From positions 37,408-100,285 of the forward strand of contig NZ_AYWX01000006.1 in the NCBI RefSeq assembly GCF_000502875.1: a stretch of DNA of 62,878 nucleotides, read 5' to 3'. The notes beneath the pieces are model-generated. The model made no database searches. It saw nothing but the letters and a program-made list of their open reading frames with translations, and was not told where the DNA came from. The stretch comes from Mesorhizobium sp. L2C084A000. Lineage in GTDB: Bacteria; Pseudomonadota; Alphaproteobacteria; Rhizobiales; Rhizobiaceae. This document shows, piece by piece, positions 28,436-36,256 of the stretch. Every line of letters begins with the position of its first letter. Position 1 is the first letter of the stretch. A program made the position numbers and the translations under genes.

Positions 28436-29088
28436 CGGCGCTGACGCCCAACAGCGCGAGGCAATTCATTCTCGACAACACGGCGCTGATGGCGCCGCCG
28501 CACGTGCCGGAGATCCTGCTTCATCTTGCCGACGAAGCGCATGATTTGTGGCAGCGGACCGAGGATGAGCTGGTCGAGATCGGCCTGCCACCGCCTTTCT
28601 GGGCCTTTGCCTGGGCCGGCGGCCAGGGCCTTGCCCGCCATGTCCTGGACAATCCCGGCACGGTGCGGGGCAAGCGCGTGCTCGACTTCGCTTCCGGCTC
28701 CGGCCTTGTCGCCATCGCTGCCGCCAAGGCAGGTGCCGCCAAGGTGATCGCAACCGACATCGATCCGTTCTGTGCCACCGCGATCCGGCTCAACAGCGAG
28801 ATCAACGGTGTCGGGACCGAATTCCTCGGCACGGATTGCATCGGCACCGATGCAGGTTGGGACGTGGTCCTGGCCGGTGATGTTTTCTACGACAAATCTT
28901 TCGCGGACCGGCTGATGCCATGGTTCGCAACGCTGAAGGCCCGCGGCGCCGAGATCCTCGTCGGCGATCCCGGACGGTCGTATCTGCCGAAGGCAGGGCT
29001 GGAGCCGCTTTCTGTGTATGAAGTGGCCGTCACGCGGGCGCTGGAGGATGCGCTGGTCAAGCGCACGACGGTCTGGCGGTTCGCTTGA
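28432..29088 (+). CDS. protein lysine methyltransferase, ETF-beta KMT / PrmA-like
   Basis: 218 residues, class I SAM methyltransferase. The N terminus [31 protein letters not shown] and [21 protein letters not shown] are typical of the family that methylates the beta subunit of electron-transfer flavoprotein in Agrobacterium and mitochondria. Motif I is [15 protein letters not shown], and ATDID and VLAGDVFYD follow. Many genomes call it ribosomal L11 methyltransferase-like. I start it at GTG 28432, which overlaps the EVE stop; the frame is open from 28255, but only as a shadow. Confidence 0.82.
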   Translation: MTALTPNSARQFILDNTALMAPPHVPEILLHLADEAHDLWQRTEDELVEIGLPPPFWAFAWAGGQGLARHVLDNPGTVRGKRVLDFASGSGLVAIAAAKAGAAKVIATDIDPFCATAIRLNSEINGVGTEFLGTDCIGTDAGWDVVLAGDVFYDKSFADRLMPWFATLKARGAEILVGDPGRSYLPKAGLEPLSVYEVAVTRALEDALVKRTTVWRFA

Positions 29089-29138
29089 CGCGATCGCCGA
29101 ACAGGCGTTCCATCACATACAAATCAGAGGGGGAGCTC

Positions 29139-29555
29139 ATGGATTTTTCAGCAGTGAACTGGCTGGCGGTAGTCGCTGCCGCGATCGCCGCGTGGCTGTT
29201 CGGCGCCGCTTGGTACATGGGCCTGAGCAAGCCGTGGCTGAAGGCCGCCAAGCTCGATCCGGCGACGATGAAAAAATCGCCGCTGCCCTTCGTCATCAGC
29301 TTCATCGCCGAACTGGTCATGGCCACCACATTGGCCCTGGTCGTCGGCGCGATGACCGGCGGCGAGCCGACATGGATCGCCGGACTAGTCTTTGGCTTTG
29401 TGCTCTGGCTGGGTTTCGTCGCCACGACGCTCTCGGTCAACCATCGCTACGAGAATTTCGGCTGGGACCTGACCCTCATCGACGGCGGCCACTGGCTCGG
29501 CGTGCTGCTGATCATCGGCGCCGTGATCGGCTGGTTCGGCGCGGCGGCAACCTGA
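29139..29555 (+). CDS. DUF1761 family membrane protein
   Basis: 138 residues, four predicted helices: VNWLAVVAAAIAAWLFGAAWYMGL, FVISFIAELVMATTLALVVGAM, IAGLVFGFVLWLGFVATTLSVNH and GGHWLGVLLIIGAVIGWFG. The order and the NHRYENFGWDLTLIDGG loop match DUF1761, of unknown function. ATG 29139 has GGGGGAG 3 nt upstream. Its stop lies 7 bp before an octanucleotide hairpin array. Confidence 0.83.
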   Translation: MDFSAVNWLAVVAAAIAAWLFGAAWYMGLSKPWLKAAKLDPATMKKSPLPFVISFIAELVMATTLALVVGAMTGGEPTWIAGLVFGFVLWLGFVATTLSVNHRYENFGWDLTLIDGGHWLGVLLIIGAVIGWFGAAAT

Positions 29556-29562
29556 TCAAGAA

Positions 29563-29654
29563 GGGAGTAGGGCAGTAAGGCAGTAGGGGAATAGGGGGCA
29601 AACGGCACCGACTGCTATCCCTACTGCCCTACTGCCCTACTGCCCTACTGCCCT
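29563..29654. repeat. octanucleotide hairpin array 1
   Basis: The left arm has 8-bp units GGGCAGTA, AGGCAGTA, GGGGAATA (29570-29593). The right arm has four units of TACTGCCC (29622-29653). The arms are complementary across a short GCAAACGGCACCGACTG-like centre, giving a stem of about 35 bp. The last right-arm unit carries the TAG stop (minus strand, 29647-29645) of the LysR gene. It lies between converging genes. A period of 8 places TAG in all three frames for a gene entering from either side. Confidence 0.88.
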
Positions 29655-30580
29655 TTGTCCGTGGTCCGCGTCTTGGCGACTTCCTCGAGCATCCATTCGC
29701 GAAAGGCGACGATGCGCGGATCGTCGCCGGTATTTTCGGGATAGACCAGGAAGTAGGCGAACTCGGGCGCCACCCGCAGGCCGAGTTCGAAAGGCTGCAC
29801 CAGCCTACCCAGGGAAAGGTCGTTCGCCACCATGGCGAAATCGGCGAGCGCAACGGCATTGCCGTCGAGCGCTGCCTGGACGGCATCCGTGGAGTTTCCG
29901 AAGACGACGGTCCGGCTGTCGTCGAAATCATTGATGCCGGCCGCCGCCATCCACATCCGCCAGTTCGGCCACGTCACGCCTTGCCGCGACCATTCGATAT
30001 GCGCAAGCGTGTGATTGAAGAGGTCGCGCGGCTCACGCAGCGGCGGACCGGACGTCAAGAGGCTCGGGCTGCACACCGGAATGAGGATGTTGTCGAACAG
30101 CCGGTGGGTGCGAAGACCCGGATATTTGCCGGCGCCGAAACGGATGCCGACATCGATGTCATCGAGTTCGAAATCCCGCACTTCATAGGCAATGTCGAAT
30201 CGCAATTCGATATCGGGGTGATGCTTGCGAAAATCGTCGACGCGTCGCATCAGCCATTTTGACGCGAACTGCGCGTCGAGCGTTACCTTCAAAAGGGCGG
30301 TGCCGCGCGCCAGCTTTTGCGCCCGCGAAACGGCCCGGCCAAGCAGGTCGAGCGCGTCGGCCGAGGCGTCGAACAGCACCGTCCCCGCCTCGGTGAGCCG
30401 GATGGTGCGGCTGGTGCGTGTGAACAGCACCAGCCCGAGTTGATCCTCGATTTCCTTGATCTGATGGCTGACGGCGGCCGGTGTCAGGCCGAGCTCGTCG
30501 GCGGCGCGGGTGAAATTGAGGTGCCGGGCCGCTGCTTCCAGCGTCCTCAAGGCACGAGTCCCGGGCAGAAGACGAGCCAT
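29645..30580 (-). CDS. LysR-family transcriptional regulator (GcvA-like)
   Basis: 311 residues. The winged helix-turn-helix is at residues 8-65 (LRTLEAAARHLNFTRAADELGLTPAAVSHQIKEIEDQLGLVLF), followed by a LysR_substrate domain. The ARHLNFTRAADEL start is typical of the GcvA/AmpR group. Its final residues (KGQ) and stop codon come from the octamer array at its 3' end, so the C terminus may have been altered when the repeat arose. It diverges from the DUF1127 gene at 30712; such a pair often shares regulation, which is inference. Confidence 0.9.
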   Translation of the reverse strand: MARLLPGTRALRTLEAAARHLNFTRAADELGLTPAAVSHQIKEIEDQLGLVLFTRTSRTIRLTEAGTVLFDASADALDLLGRAVSRAQKLARGTALLKVTLDAQFASKWLMRRVDDFRKHHPDIELRFDIAYEVRDFELDDIDVGIRFGAGKYPGLRTHRLFDNILIPVCSPSLLTSGPPLREPRDLFNHTLAHIEWSRQGVTWPNWRMWMAAAGINDFDDSRTVVFGNSTDAVQAALDGNAVALADFAMVANDLSLGRLVQPFELGLRVAPEFAYFLVYPENTGDDPRIVAFREWMLEEVAKTRTTDKGQ

Positions 30581-30711
30581 CCTATCCTCAAATAAAACTT
30601 GATGATCCAGAGAAAACTACTCGTTTCTCGCAGGGATTTCAATCTGGCATGATCCCATCATCGACACATCATCAAGCCGGATTTGATATCCGGAGACAAC
30701 GGATCATAACC

Positions 30712-30978
30712 ATGTCCATCATCGTTTTGAATTCATCGACACCCCGCCCGGCCTGGCTGGCCGAAACCCTCGACTGGCTGCGCCACGCCCGGGTCGCGAT
30801 ACGCCTCGCCCGCCGCGACATTGCCTACCAGGACGTCGAGGATCTCTCCGATCGCCAACTGCGCGATATCGGCGGCGAGCGCCGTGACGTCGCTCGCGCA
30901 ATGGACAGAGAACTTGGCCGGCTGGGCCTGCTCGACATCGGTTGGCAGAAACCTGGTCGTAGGGGAATAGGGGAATAG
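30712..30978 (+). CDS. DUF1127 small arginine-rich protein
   Basis: 88 residues. The conserved C-terminal helix pair of DUF1127 is clear: ARRDIAYQDVEDLSDRQLRDIGGERRDVARAMDREL. ATG 30712 is chosen over the in-frame 30649 because SIIVLNSS is a normal family start; GGAGA is rather far upstream. The last residues RRGIGE and the TAG come from the first units of the octamer array, so the original C terminus is lost or extended. DUF1127 proteins have roles in phosphate, carbon and stress regulation in alphaproteobacteria, partly through RNA turnover. Confidence 0.83.
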   Translation: MSIIVLNSSTPRPAWLAETLDWLRHARVAIRLARRDIAYQDVEDLSDRQLRDIGGERRDVARAMDRELGRLGLLDIGWQKPGRRGIGE

Positions 30979-31096
30979 GGGAATAGGGGAATAGGGGAAT
31001 AGGGGAATAGGAAAAACTAAGGCTGCGCCGAGACTGTCCCTACTCCCCTACTCCCCTACTCCCCTACTCCCCTACTACCCTACTACCCTACTATCT
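30962..31096. repeat. octanucleotide hairpin array 2
   Basis: Left arm: six exact units of GGGGAATA (30962-31009). Right arm: four TACTCCCC (31041-31072), two TACTACCC (31073-31088) and one worn TACTATCT (31089-31096). The arms can pair with one A-C mismatch per unit over about 48 bp, around the spacer AAAAACTAAGGCTGCGCCGA. The left arm gives the TAG of the DUF1127 gene (30976-30978). The right arm gives the TAG of the L,D-transpeptidase on the other strand. Confidence 0.9.
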
Positions 31097-31687
31097 TACC
31101 ACCCTCACCACCGTCCGATCCGACAGCAGCGGCAGCAGTCGCGCCATCGTACGAGCCGTGACAGCCACACAGCCTTGCGTCGGCGTGAAGCCGGGGCGCG
31201 CCAGATGGAAGAAGATGGCGCTGCCGCGCCCGCGCCGGCGCGGCGACAGGTTCCAGTCGAGCACAAGACAGGCGTCGTAGAGCCGGTCGTCGCGCCGCAT
31301 GCGTTCGTGGCTGGCGCCATAGGGTATCTTGACGGGCCTGTTGTAGTTGCGGTCGTCAGGCACTTCGCACCAGCCCAGATCGGGCCCGATCGGCGTCATC
31401 GCCAGACGGGTCCTGCGGCCGCTGGAGAACTGATCTCCCCGGAAATACCCCGACAGTATCCGCATCGCGGCCAGCGGCGTGGCGCCATCGCCTTCGCGCT
31501 TGCCGGCCGAGATGCCACCGCGCCCCAACGCACAGGCAAACACCGTTTTCCCGGCCTGCAGCAGGCCCTGGCTTGGATGCCCAGGCCTGGCCCGCACGGT
31601 CAGCACACGCAGCCCTTTTCGCAAAATTGCGCCGGCTGCATTGCGATCGTGTTTTTTCTTGTATGATCGTGCCACGGAACAAATCAC
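31091..31687 (-). CDS. L,D-transpeptidase (YkuD domain) family protein
   Basis: 198 residues. The C-terminal part has the catalytic signature FFHLARPGFTPTQGCVAV, the His-x(n)-G-C arrangement of YkuD transpeptidases that make 3-3 or protein-peptidoglycan links. GKREGDGATPLAAMRI is the usual mid-domain motif (GxxDxxTPxG). No clear signal peptide is visible in any start I can choose; GTG 31687 is the longest, and a start further in is possible. The stop codon is inside the octamer array. It diverges from the OmpR-type regulator at 31772, across 84 bp. Confidence 0.83.
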   Translation of the reverse strand: MICSVARSYKKKHDRNAAGAILRKGLRVLTVRARPGHPSQGLLQAGKTVFACALGRGGISAGKREGDGATPLAAMRILSGYFRGDQFSSGRRTRLAMTPIGPDLGWCEVPDDRNYNRPVKIPYGASHERMRRDDRLYDACLVLDWNLSPRRRGRGSAIFFHLARPGFTPTQGCVAVTARTMARLLPLLSDRTVVRVVR

Positions 31688-31771
31688 TGTGAACGGCTGT
31701 TGCGCCGGTCAGCTTCCGCATAAACAGGCAGCGGTCAACTGAATTTTCTTTTCAAAACAACGGATTGATCC

Positions 31772-32455
31772 ATGACTTCACGCACCATACTGATCGTCGA
31801 CGACGATGACGACCTGCGCGGCACACTGGTCGAGCAATTATCCCTTTACGAGGAATTCGACGTGCTGCAGGAATCGACTGCGGCAAAAGGTGTCGCCGCA
31901 GCGCGCGGCGGCCTCATCGATCTGCTCATCATGGACGTCGGGCTGCCCGACATGGATGGCCGCGAAGCGGTGAAGATCCTGCGCAAGGGCGGCTACAAGG
32001 CGCCCATCATCATGCTGACCGGCCACGACACCGATTCGGATACGATTCTTGGGCTCGAGGCCGGCGCCAACGACTATGTGACGAAGCCGTTCCGCTTTGC
32101 CGTGCTGCTGGCGCGCATTCGGGCGCAGCTGCGCCAGCACGAGCAGAGCGAGGACGCCACCTTCTCGGTCGGGCCCTATACTTTCAAGCCCAGCCAGAAA
32201 CTGCTGCTTGACCCGCGCGGCGGCAAGGTGCGGCTGACGGAGAAGGAAGCCTCGATCATCAAATATCTTTATCGCGCCGACCAGAAGGTGGTGACGCGCG
32301 ACGTGCTGCTCGAGGAAGTATGGGGCTACAATTCCGGTGTCACCACGCACACGCTGGAAACCCATGTCTACCGGCTCCGCCAGAAGATCGAGCGCGATCC
32401 TTCCAATGCGGAAATTCTTGTGACAGAAAGCGGCGGCTACAAGCTGGTTCCTTAA
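31772..32455 (+). CDS. OmpR-family response regulator (OtpR/CenR-like)
   Basis: 227 residues. Receiver domain with DDDDD at 10-14, the phospho-Asp at 55 (LLIMDVGLPDMDG) and TKPF near 105. The C-terminal winged helix has EKEASIIKYLYRADQKVVTRDVLLEEVWGYNSGVTTHTLETHVYRLRQKIE. The pair with a cyclic-nucleotide domain protein downstream is the arrangement described for Brucella OtpR and CpkA, and the same regulator has been equated with CenR, a cell-envelope regulator. No histidine kinase is adjacent. The divergent L,D-transpeptidase is a plausible target. Confidence 0.87.
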   Translation: MTSRTILIVDDDDDLRGTLVEQLSLYEEFDVLQESTAAKGVAAARGGLIDLLIMDVGLPDMDGREAVKILRKGGYKAPIIMLTGHDTDSDTILGLEAGANDYVTKPFRFAVLLARIRAQLRQHEQSEDATFSVGPYTFKPSQKLLLDPRGGKVRLTEKEASIIKYLYRADQKVVTRDVLLEEVWGYNSGVTTHTLETHVYRLRQKIERDPSNAEILVTESGGYKLVP

Positions 32456-32575
32456 ACATTTCATTATCCAATGAGCGGTCGGGCGGGGCCGCTTTCGGGT
32501 ACGATCCAGTTGGAGGGTGGTTTGGATCGAACTCGCAGAGGAGGAGTCGGACTGTCGGTTCGGGGACATAGCTAG

Positions 32576-33031
32576 ATGGCGCTGGATGACGACATCCGCG
32601 TCCTGTCCGCCGTGAGGCTCTTCGAGGGCTTCACACAGGAACAATTGCGCCTGCTCGCCTTTGGCGCCGAGAACACCAGGCTGATTGCCAACCACAAGCT
32701 TTATCGCGAGGACGACGAGGCCGATTCCGCCTATATCGTCGTCAGTGGGCGCATCGTGCTCTACCGGGAGCAGGGTGGTGAACGCATCCCGATTGGCACG
32801 GCAGGCCCCGGCACGATCCTGAGCGAACTGGCATTGATCGCCGACACCAATCGGTTGACCAGCGCCTCGGCCGAGATCGATTCGGAAGTGATGCGGCTCA
32901 GCCGCAAGATGTTCCGCCGCATCCTGGAGGAATATCCCGAGATCGCGGTCAAGCTCCACCAGCGCATTTCGGAGGAATTTCAGGCGATGATCCGCCGCAT
33001 CGAGGAACTGGCGCCGCGCTTCTCCGGCTAA
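32576..33031 (+). CDS. cyclic-nucleotide-binding domain protein (CpkA-like)
   Basis: 151 residues, a single cNMP-binding beta-roll: LFEGFTQEQLRLLAFGAENTRL, then DSAYIVVSGRIVLYREQGG and GTAGPGTILSELALIADTNRLTSASAE, the phosphate-binding cassette. The cassette Arg that usually contacts the cyclic phosphate is present as R in TNRLTSA, but the surrounding motif is diverged. There is no DNA-binding domain, so it is not a Crp. It follows the OmpR-type regulator by 120 bp. Confidence 0.83.
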   Translation: MALDDDIRVLSAVRLFEGFTQEQLRLLAFGAENTRLIANHKLYREDDEADSAYIVVSGRIVLYREQGGERIPIGTAGPGTILSELALIADTNRLTSASAEIDSEVMRLSRKMFRRILEEYPEIAVKLHQRISEEFQAMIRRIEELAPRFSG

Positions 33032-33285
33032 AGGCTGCCCGCCTGCGAAGCTGTTGTTTCGCGGCCAAAGGCGGAAGCGCGGCAGCGTTTTCAACGACAT
33101 TGGCCGCGATGAACTGATCGTGGCGCACTGCGGCCGGAGCGGGAATCGCCAATGGCTCGTTCATCCGGACGCCCGGATCCAGAGGCAAGGGTCCGTTGAC
33201 AGGCATGAGGTGAAATCCTAAAGCACCTCGAAGGCGGCCGGCACAGCAGGCGCCACCACCACCAGGCTCCTGGGGGGAGCGAGCC

Positions 33286-34353
33286 ATGCCGTCAGGGCGG
33301 TACGAGACGATTATCTTGTATTCCCGCAATGACGCGTTCGGCGACGGATTAATCCGGATTCCGGCTTTGCGCGCCGCCAGAACGGCATTCCCCGATAGTT
33401 TCATCGTCTACGGAACCACCCGATCGTCGTCCCTTGAACATAGCCTCAATCGCCATGCCGGCCATTTGGTCGATGCGATCAATGTGCGGACGTCCCTGGC
33501 GTGCCTGATCGCCGGTCACTGCAACGGCAAGGGGCGGTTGGCCGTGGTCGATTTCCGCATCTCGGCGCGTTGGCTGCTTCAAGCCTCGGCATCACTGCTC
33601 GGCCGCGGCATCGCCTATGAGGCAAACTTTCCGGCTTTCGCCCTTTCCTGGCGCCTGGGCCAAAGGCCTGAAGCACGACCCGGGCACAATGCCTGGCGCT
33701 ACCACCGTCTCATCGAACGCCTTGCCGGCAAGCGGCTGCCTTTCGATCATCGGCTGGAGCCTGGCCCGGCCGCACGAGCGGCGGCCAGGGGCCTTGCGCA
33801 TGGCAAGCATGCTCCGTTGATCATTATCGCGGCGCACGGCAGCGCCAGCAAGCGCATGTCGGCGGATCAGGTTGCCGCGATCGCCGACGGCCTGATCGCC
33901 GACGGGGCGGACCTTCTCTATGTGAAAACCCCCGGCGATGGTCCCGATATGGCTGAACTGGCTCAGCGCGTACCGAAGCTGCGGCTTGTTGATTCCGCCG
34001 CGATCGAGGGTGTCGATATCGGCGACATCTTGCTGGCGCTCGGCGAGTTTGCCGATCTTTACATCGGCGCCGAAGGCGGTACCGCACATCTCATGGCAAC
34101 CGTGATGACGCCGATGGTTATCCTCAGTGGCGGCGCCAACATGGCCCGTTGGAGGCCGCTTTCGAACTGCGTGGACGTGATCGAATCCCGTCTTGCAAGC
34201 CCGACCGGCCTGGTCGCCAATGTGCCTGCGTCGACAATCATCGAAGCGGCGCAACGGATGCTGGCGACGCGCCGCCGCGACCATCCCCATCTGCCGGATC
34301 TCGCTGGCCTGTCAGCCCAGCAATTCGCGACAACGACATGCATGAAGACTTGA
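33286..34353 (+). CDS. glycosyltransferase family 9 (heptosyltransferase-like)
   Basis: 355 residues, GT-B fold. The N-terminal LYSRNDAFGDGLIRIPALRAARTAFP is the acceptor-side motif of GT9, and ADLYIGAEGGTAHLMATVMTPMVILSGG is the nucleotide-sugar-side motif. It probably adds a sugar to a surface polysaccharide. Unlike WaaF/WaaC, no other LPS gene is near. A GGGGGGAG site precedes ATG 33286. The 254 bp upstream (33032-33285) hold no ORF I can support on the plus strand. Confidence 0.8.
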   Translation: MPSGRYETIILYSRNDAFGDGLIRIPALRAARTAFPDSFIVYGTTRSSSLEHSLNRHAGHLVDAINVRTSLACLIAGHCNGKGRLAVVDFRISARWLLQASASLLGRGIAYEANFPAFALSWRLGQRPEARPGHNAWRYHRLIERLAGKRLPFDHRLEPGPAARAAARGLAHGKHAPLIIIAAHGSASKRMSADQVAAIADGLIADGADLLYVKTPGDGPDMAELAQRVPKLRLVDSAAIEGVDIGDILLALGEFADLYIGAEGGTAHLMATVMTPMVILSGGANMARWRPLSNCVDVIESRLASPTGLVANVPASTIIEAAQRMLATRRRDHPHLPDLAGLSAQQFATTTCMKT

Positions 34354-34565
34354 GCGCGCCGTTTGAACTTGAATTCATTTGGTCGCGCTTCGAAGCGCGT
34401 TGAGATTCAGGTCGGCCATTTGCAGGCCAGCCTCACCTGAACATCGACGCCATGGTACAATGGGTTCGGTGGGGCGAAGCCACCGGCACAATGCAGGCGG
34501 AGTTCTCGGCGGCAGATCTGGCGGCTGTCGTACTTTGGTTCCAGTGGAGTTCCTCTCAGTCCTCA

Positions 34566-35252
34566 ATGAGAATAGCAATGCCAGAGAAAAACGCGCTGAA
34601 CACAAAGCATGGCGGCGAATGGATAATAGCCTGGCGCTTGGTCGTACTGGCGGCGACGGCGATTAATGTTGCGATGCTCTTAGCCGCGCTGTTCATCGCG
34701 CAAATTCGTGGCCTGGACGCTTGGATCTTTTATCGAGATCCATCTGCAGCCGCCGAAGTCGGCTTCTATACGGGGTGGATTTCGTCCCTGGGTGCTTCGC
34801 TATGGATCGGCACCGGCGCTGCGACCCTGTTTGCTGGCCTGCTCACGCATCGATGGGATTGCACGTTTCTCGGCGGCCTTACCCTGTTCTTGGGCCTCGA
34901 TGACCTGTTGTTGATCCATGAGGACGTGCTGCCCATTGTAGGGATACCGGAGATCGTTCCGATGATTGTCTACGCCGCCGCCGGGTTGTTCTGGTTCTTT
35001 CGGCTGCGACGAAAGACATTCGACGGCACGATCGTCTTTGTGGCCGCAGGCTTCCTGCTCGCGATGTCAGCATCGATTGACCAGACCGGAGAGCTGTTTC
35101 CTACCCCTGGTTCTGCGGCCGCCATCGCCGAAGACGTCGTCAAAGAGCTTGGCATCTTCCTTTGGGCGGCAGGTGCCGTTGGGTACGCGGCGATGGTGAC
35201 ACGATTGGGCCGTCCGTGGGTGGATCCAGCCGACTCCACCTCTACCGACTGA
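34566..35252 (+). CDS. hypothetical six-helix membrane protein with intramembrane charged residues
   Basis: 228 residues from ATG 34566 (34578 also possible; the frame is open from 34452). I do not recognise the family. Six hydrophobic helices: about 19-45, 67-93, 99-126, 130-146, 155-171 and 191-211. Charged residues fall inside or at the edges of helices: D112-D113 and H118-E119-D120 in helix 3, D172 after helix 5, and E189-D190 with K193-E194 at helix 6. Such a pattern suggests a metal or proton site, but no function is assigned. Base composition near the start is less GC-rich than its neighbours. Confidence 0.7.
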   Translation: MRIAMPEKNALNTKHGGEWIIAWRLVVLAATAINVAMLLAALFIAQIRGLDAWIFYRDPSAAAEVGFYTGWISSLGASLWIGTGAATLFAGLLTHRWDCTFLGGLTLFLGLDDLLLIHEDVLPIVGIPEIVPMIVYAAAGLFWFFRLRRKTFDGTIVFVAAGFLLAMSASIDQTGELFPTPGSAAAIAEDVVKELGIFLWAAGAVGYAAMVTRLGRPWVDPADSTSTD

Positions 35253-35281
35253 CTGCCGCAGGCCCCGCATCTTCGAGCAGG

Positions 35282-36088
35282 CTAGTCCAGATCGAACCGC
35301 GCGATCACAGGCACATGGTCCGACGGGCGCTCCCAGCCGCGCGCCGGACGCAGGATTTCGTAGCCGGAAAAGCTGGGCACCAGGTTTGGCGACGACCAGA
35401 CGTGGTCGAGACGGCGGCCGCGATTGGACAGCTCCCAATCCTGCGCGCGATAGCTCCACCAGGTGTAGAGCTTCTGCTCATGCGGCACGTTGAGCCGCAT
35501 CAGGTCGACCCAGTCGCCGGCGCGGCGCATCGCCTCGAAATTTTCCGTCTCGATCGGCGTGTGGCTGACCACGTTGAGCAATTGCTTGTGCGACCAGACG
35601 TCATGCTCGAGCGGGGCGATGTTGAGGTCGCCGACCAGCACCGAGCCGGACACCTCGTCATGTTCTGCCCGGATGGCATTCATCTCGGCAACGAAATCGA
35701 GCTTGTGCTTGAACTTCCTGTTGATGACGGGATCCGGTTCGTCGCCGCCCGCCGGGACGTAGAAATTGTGCAGCAGGATCGCCTTGCCGCCGGCCCGCAC
35801 CCTCACCGAGAGGTGCCGGCTATCCTCGATTTCGCAAAAGCGTCGCTTTTCGACCAATTCGATCGGCCGCCGCGCCACGGTTGCTACGCCGTGGTAGCCC
35901 TTCTGGCCATGGAAGGCGATGTGTTCGTAGCCGAGCTTGCGGAAAGCCTTTTCGGGAAACAGGTCGTCGGGAACCTTGGTTTCCTGCAGGCACAGCACGT
36001 CGGGGGCCTGCTCCACGAGCAGGCGCTCGACGATCGGCATGCGCAGGCGAACGGAGTTGATGTTCCAGGTGGCGATGGAGAAGGGCAT
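35282..36088 (-). CDS. xthA: exodeoxyribonuclease III
   Basis: 268 residues, EEP nuclease fold. SIATWNINSVRLRM (Asn metal ligand), LCLQETKVPDDLFP (Glu metal ligand), LVGDLNIAPLEHDVWSHK (Asp-x-Asn), and the C-terminal RLDHVWSSPNL and WERPSDHVPVIARF (catalytic Asp-His) are all present. It is an AP endonuclease and 3' exonuclease of base-excision repair. ATG 36088 is chosen over an upstream start at 36208, as the conserved strand begins at residue 3. It converges on the membrane-protein gene at 34566-35252 with a 29-bp gap. Confidence 0.93.
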   Translation of the reverse strand: MPFSIATWNINSVRLRMPIVERLLVEQAPDVLCLQETKVPDDLFPEKAFRKLGYEHIAFHGQKGYHGVATVARRPIELVEKRRFCEIEDSRHLSVRVRAGGKAILLHNFYVPAGGDEPDPVINRKFKHKLDFVAEMNAIRAEHDEVSGSVLVGDLNIAPLEHDVWSHKQLLNVVSHTPIETENFEAMRRAGDWVDLMRLNVPHEQKLYTWWSYRAQDWELSNRGRRLDHVWSSPNLVPSFSGYEILRPARGWERPSDHVPVIARFDLD

Positions 36089-36256
36089 TGGCAATCCAGG
36101 ACAGCGTGCGGCCGACCAGAACCGATGGGTTCCGGCGGGGAAGACGCCTTTTGACGGAGTCAGCCCGGGAAATTGCCAGCCGCGGGCCGCAAAGACAAGC
36201 CGGGCCACGCCCGACGAGGCGCGGCCCCGGTGCTTTCCACAGCTATAACAACTGGG

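Noticed and set aside
27677..29088. Defence island around the EVE-domain gene
   Set aside because: Neighbours are gpsA, a YciI-like protein, a methyltransferase of the ETF type and a DUF1761 protein; there is no nuclease, helicase or restriction gene.
29563..31096. CRISPR array
   Set aside because: The repeats are 8 bp without spacers and are arranged as inverted arms; no cas genes are near.
33032..33285. Possible remnant gene on the minus strand upstream of the GT9 gene
   Set aside because: A short readable stretch is seen, but with no start, ribosome site or family, and it runs into the cNMP-protein gene.
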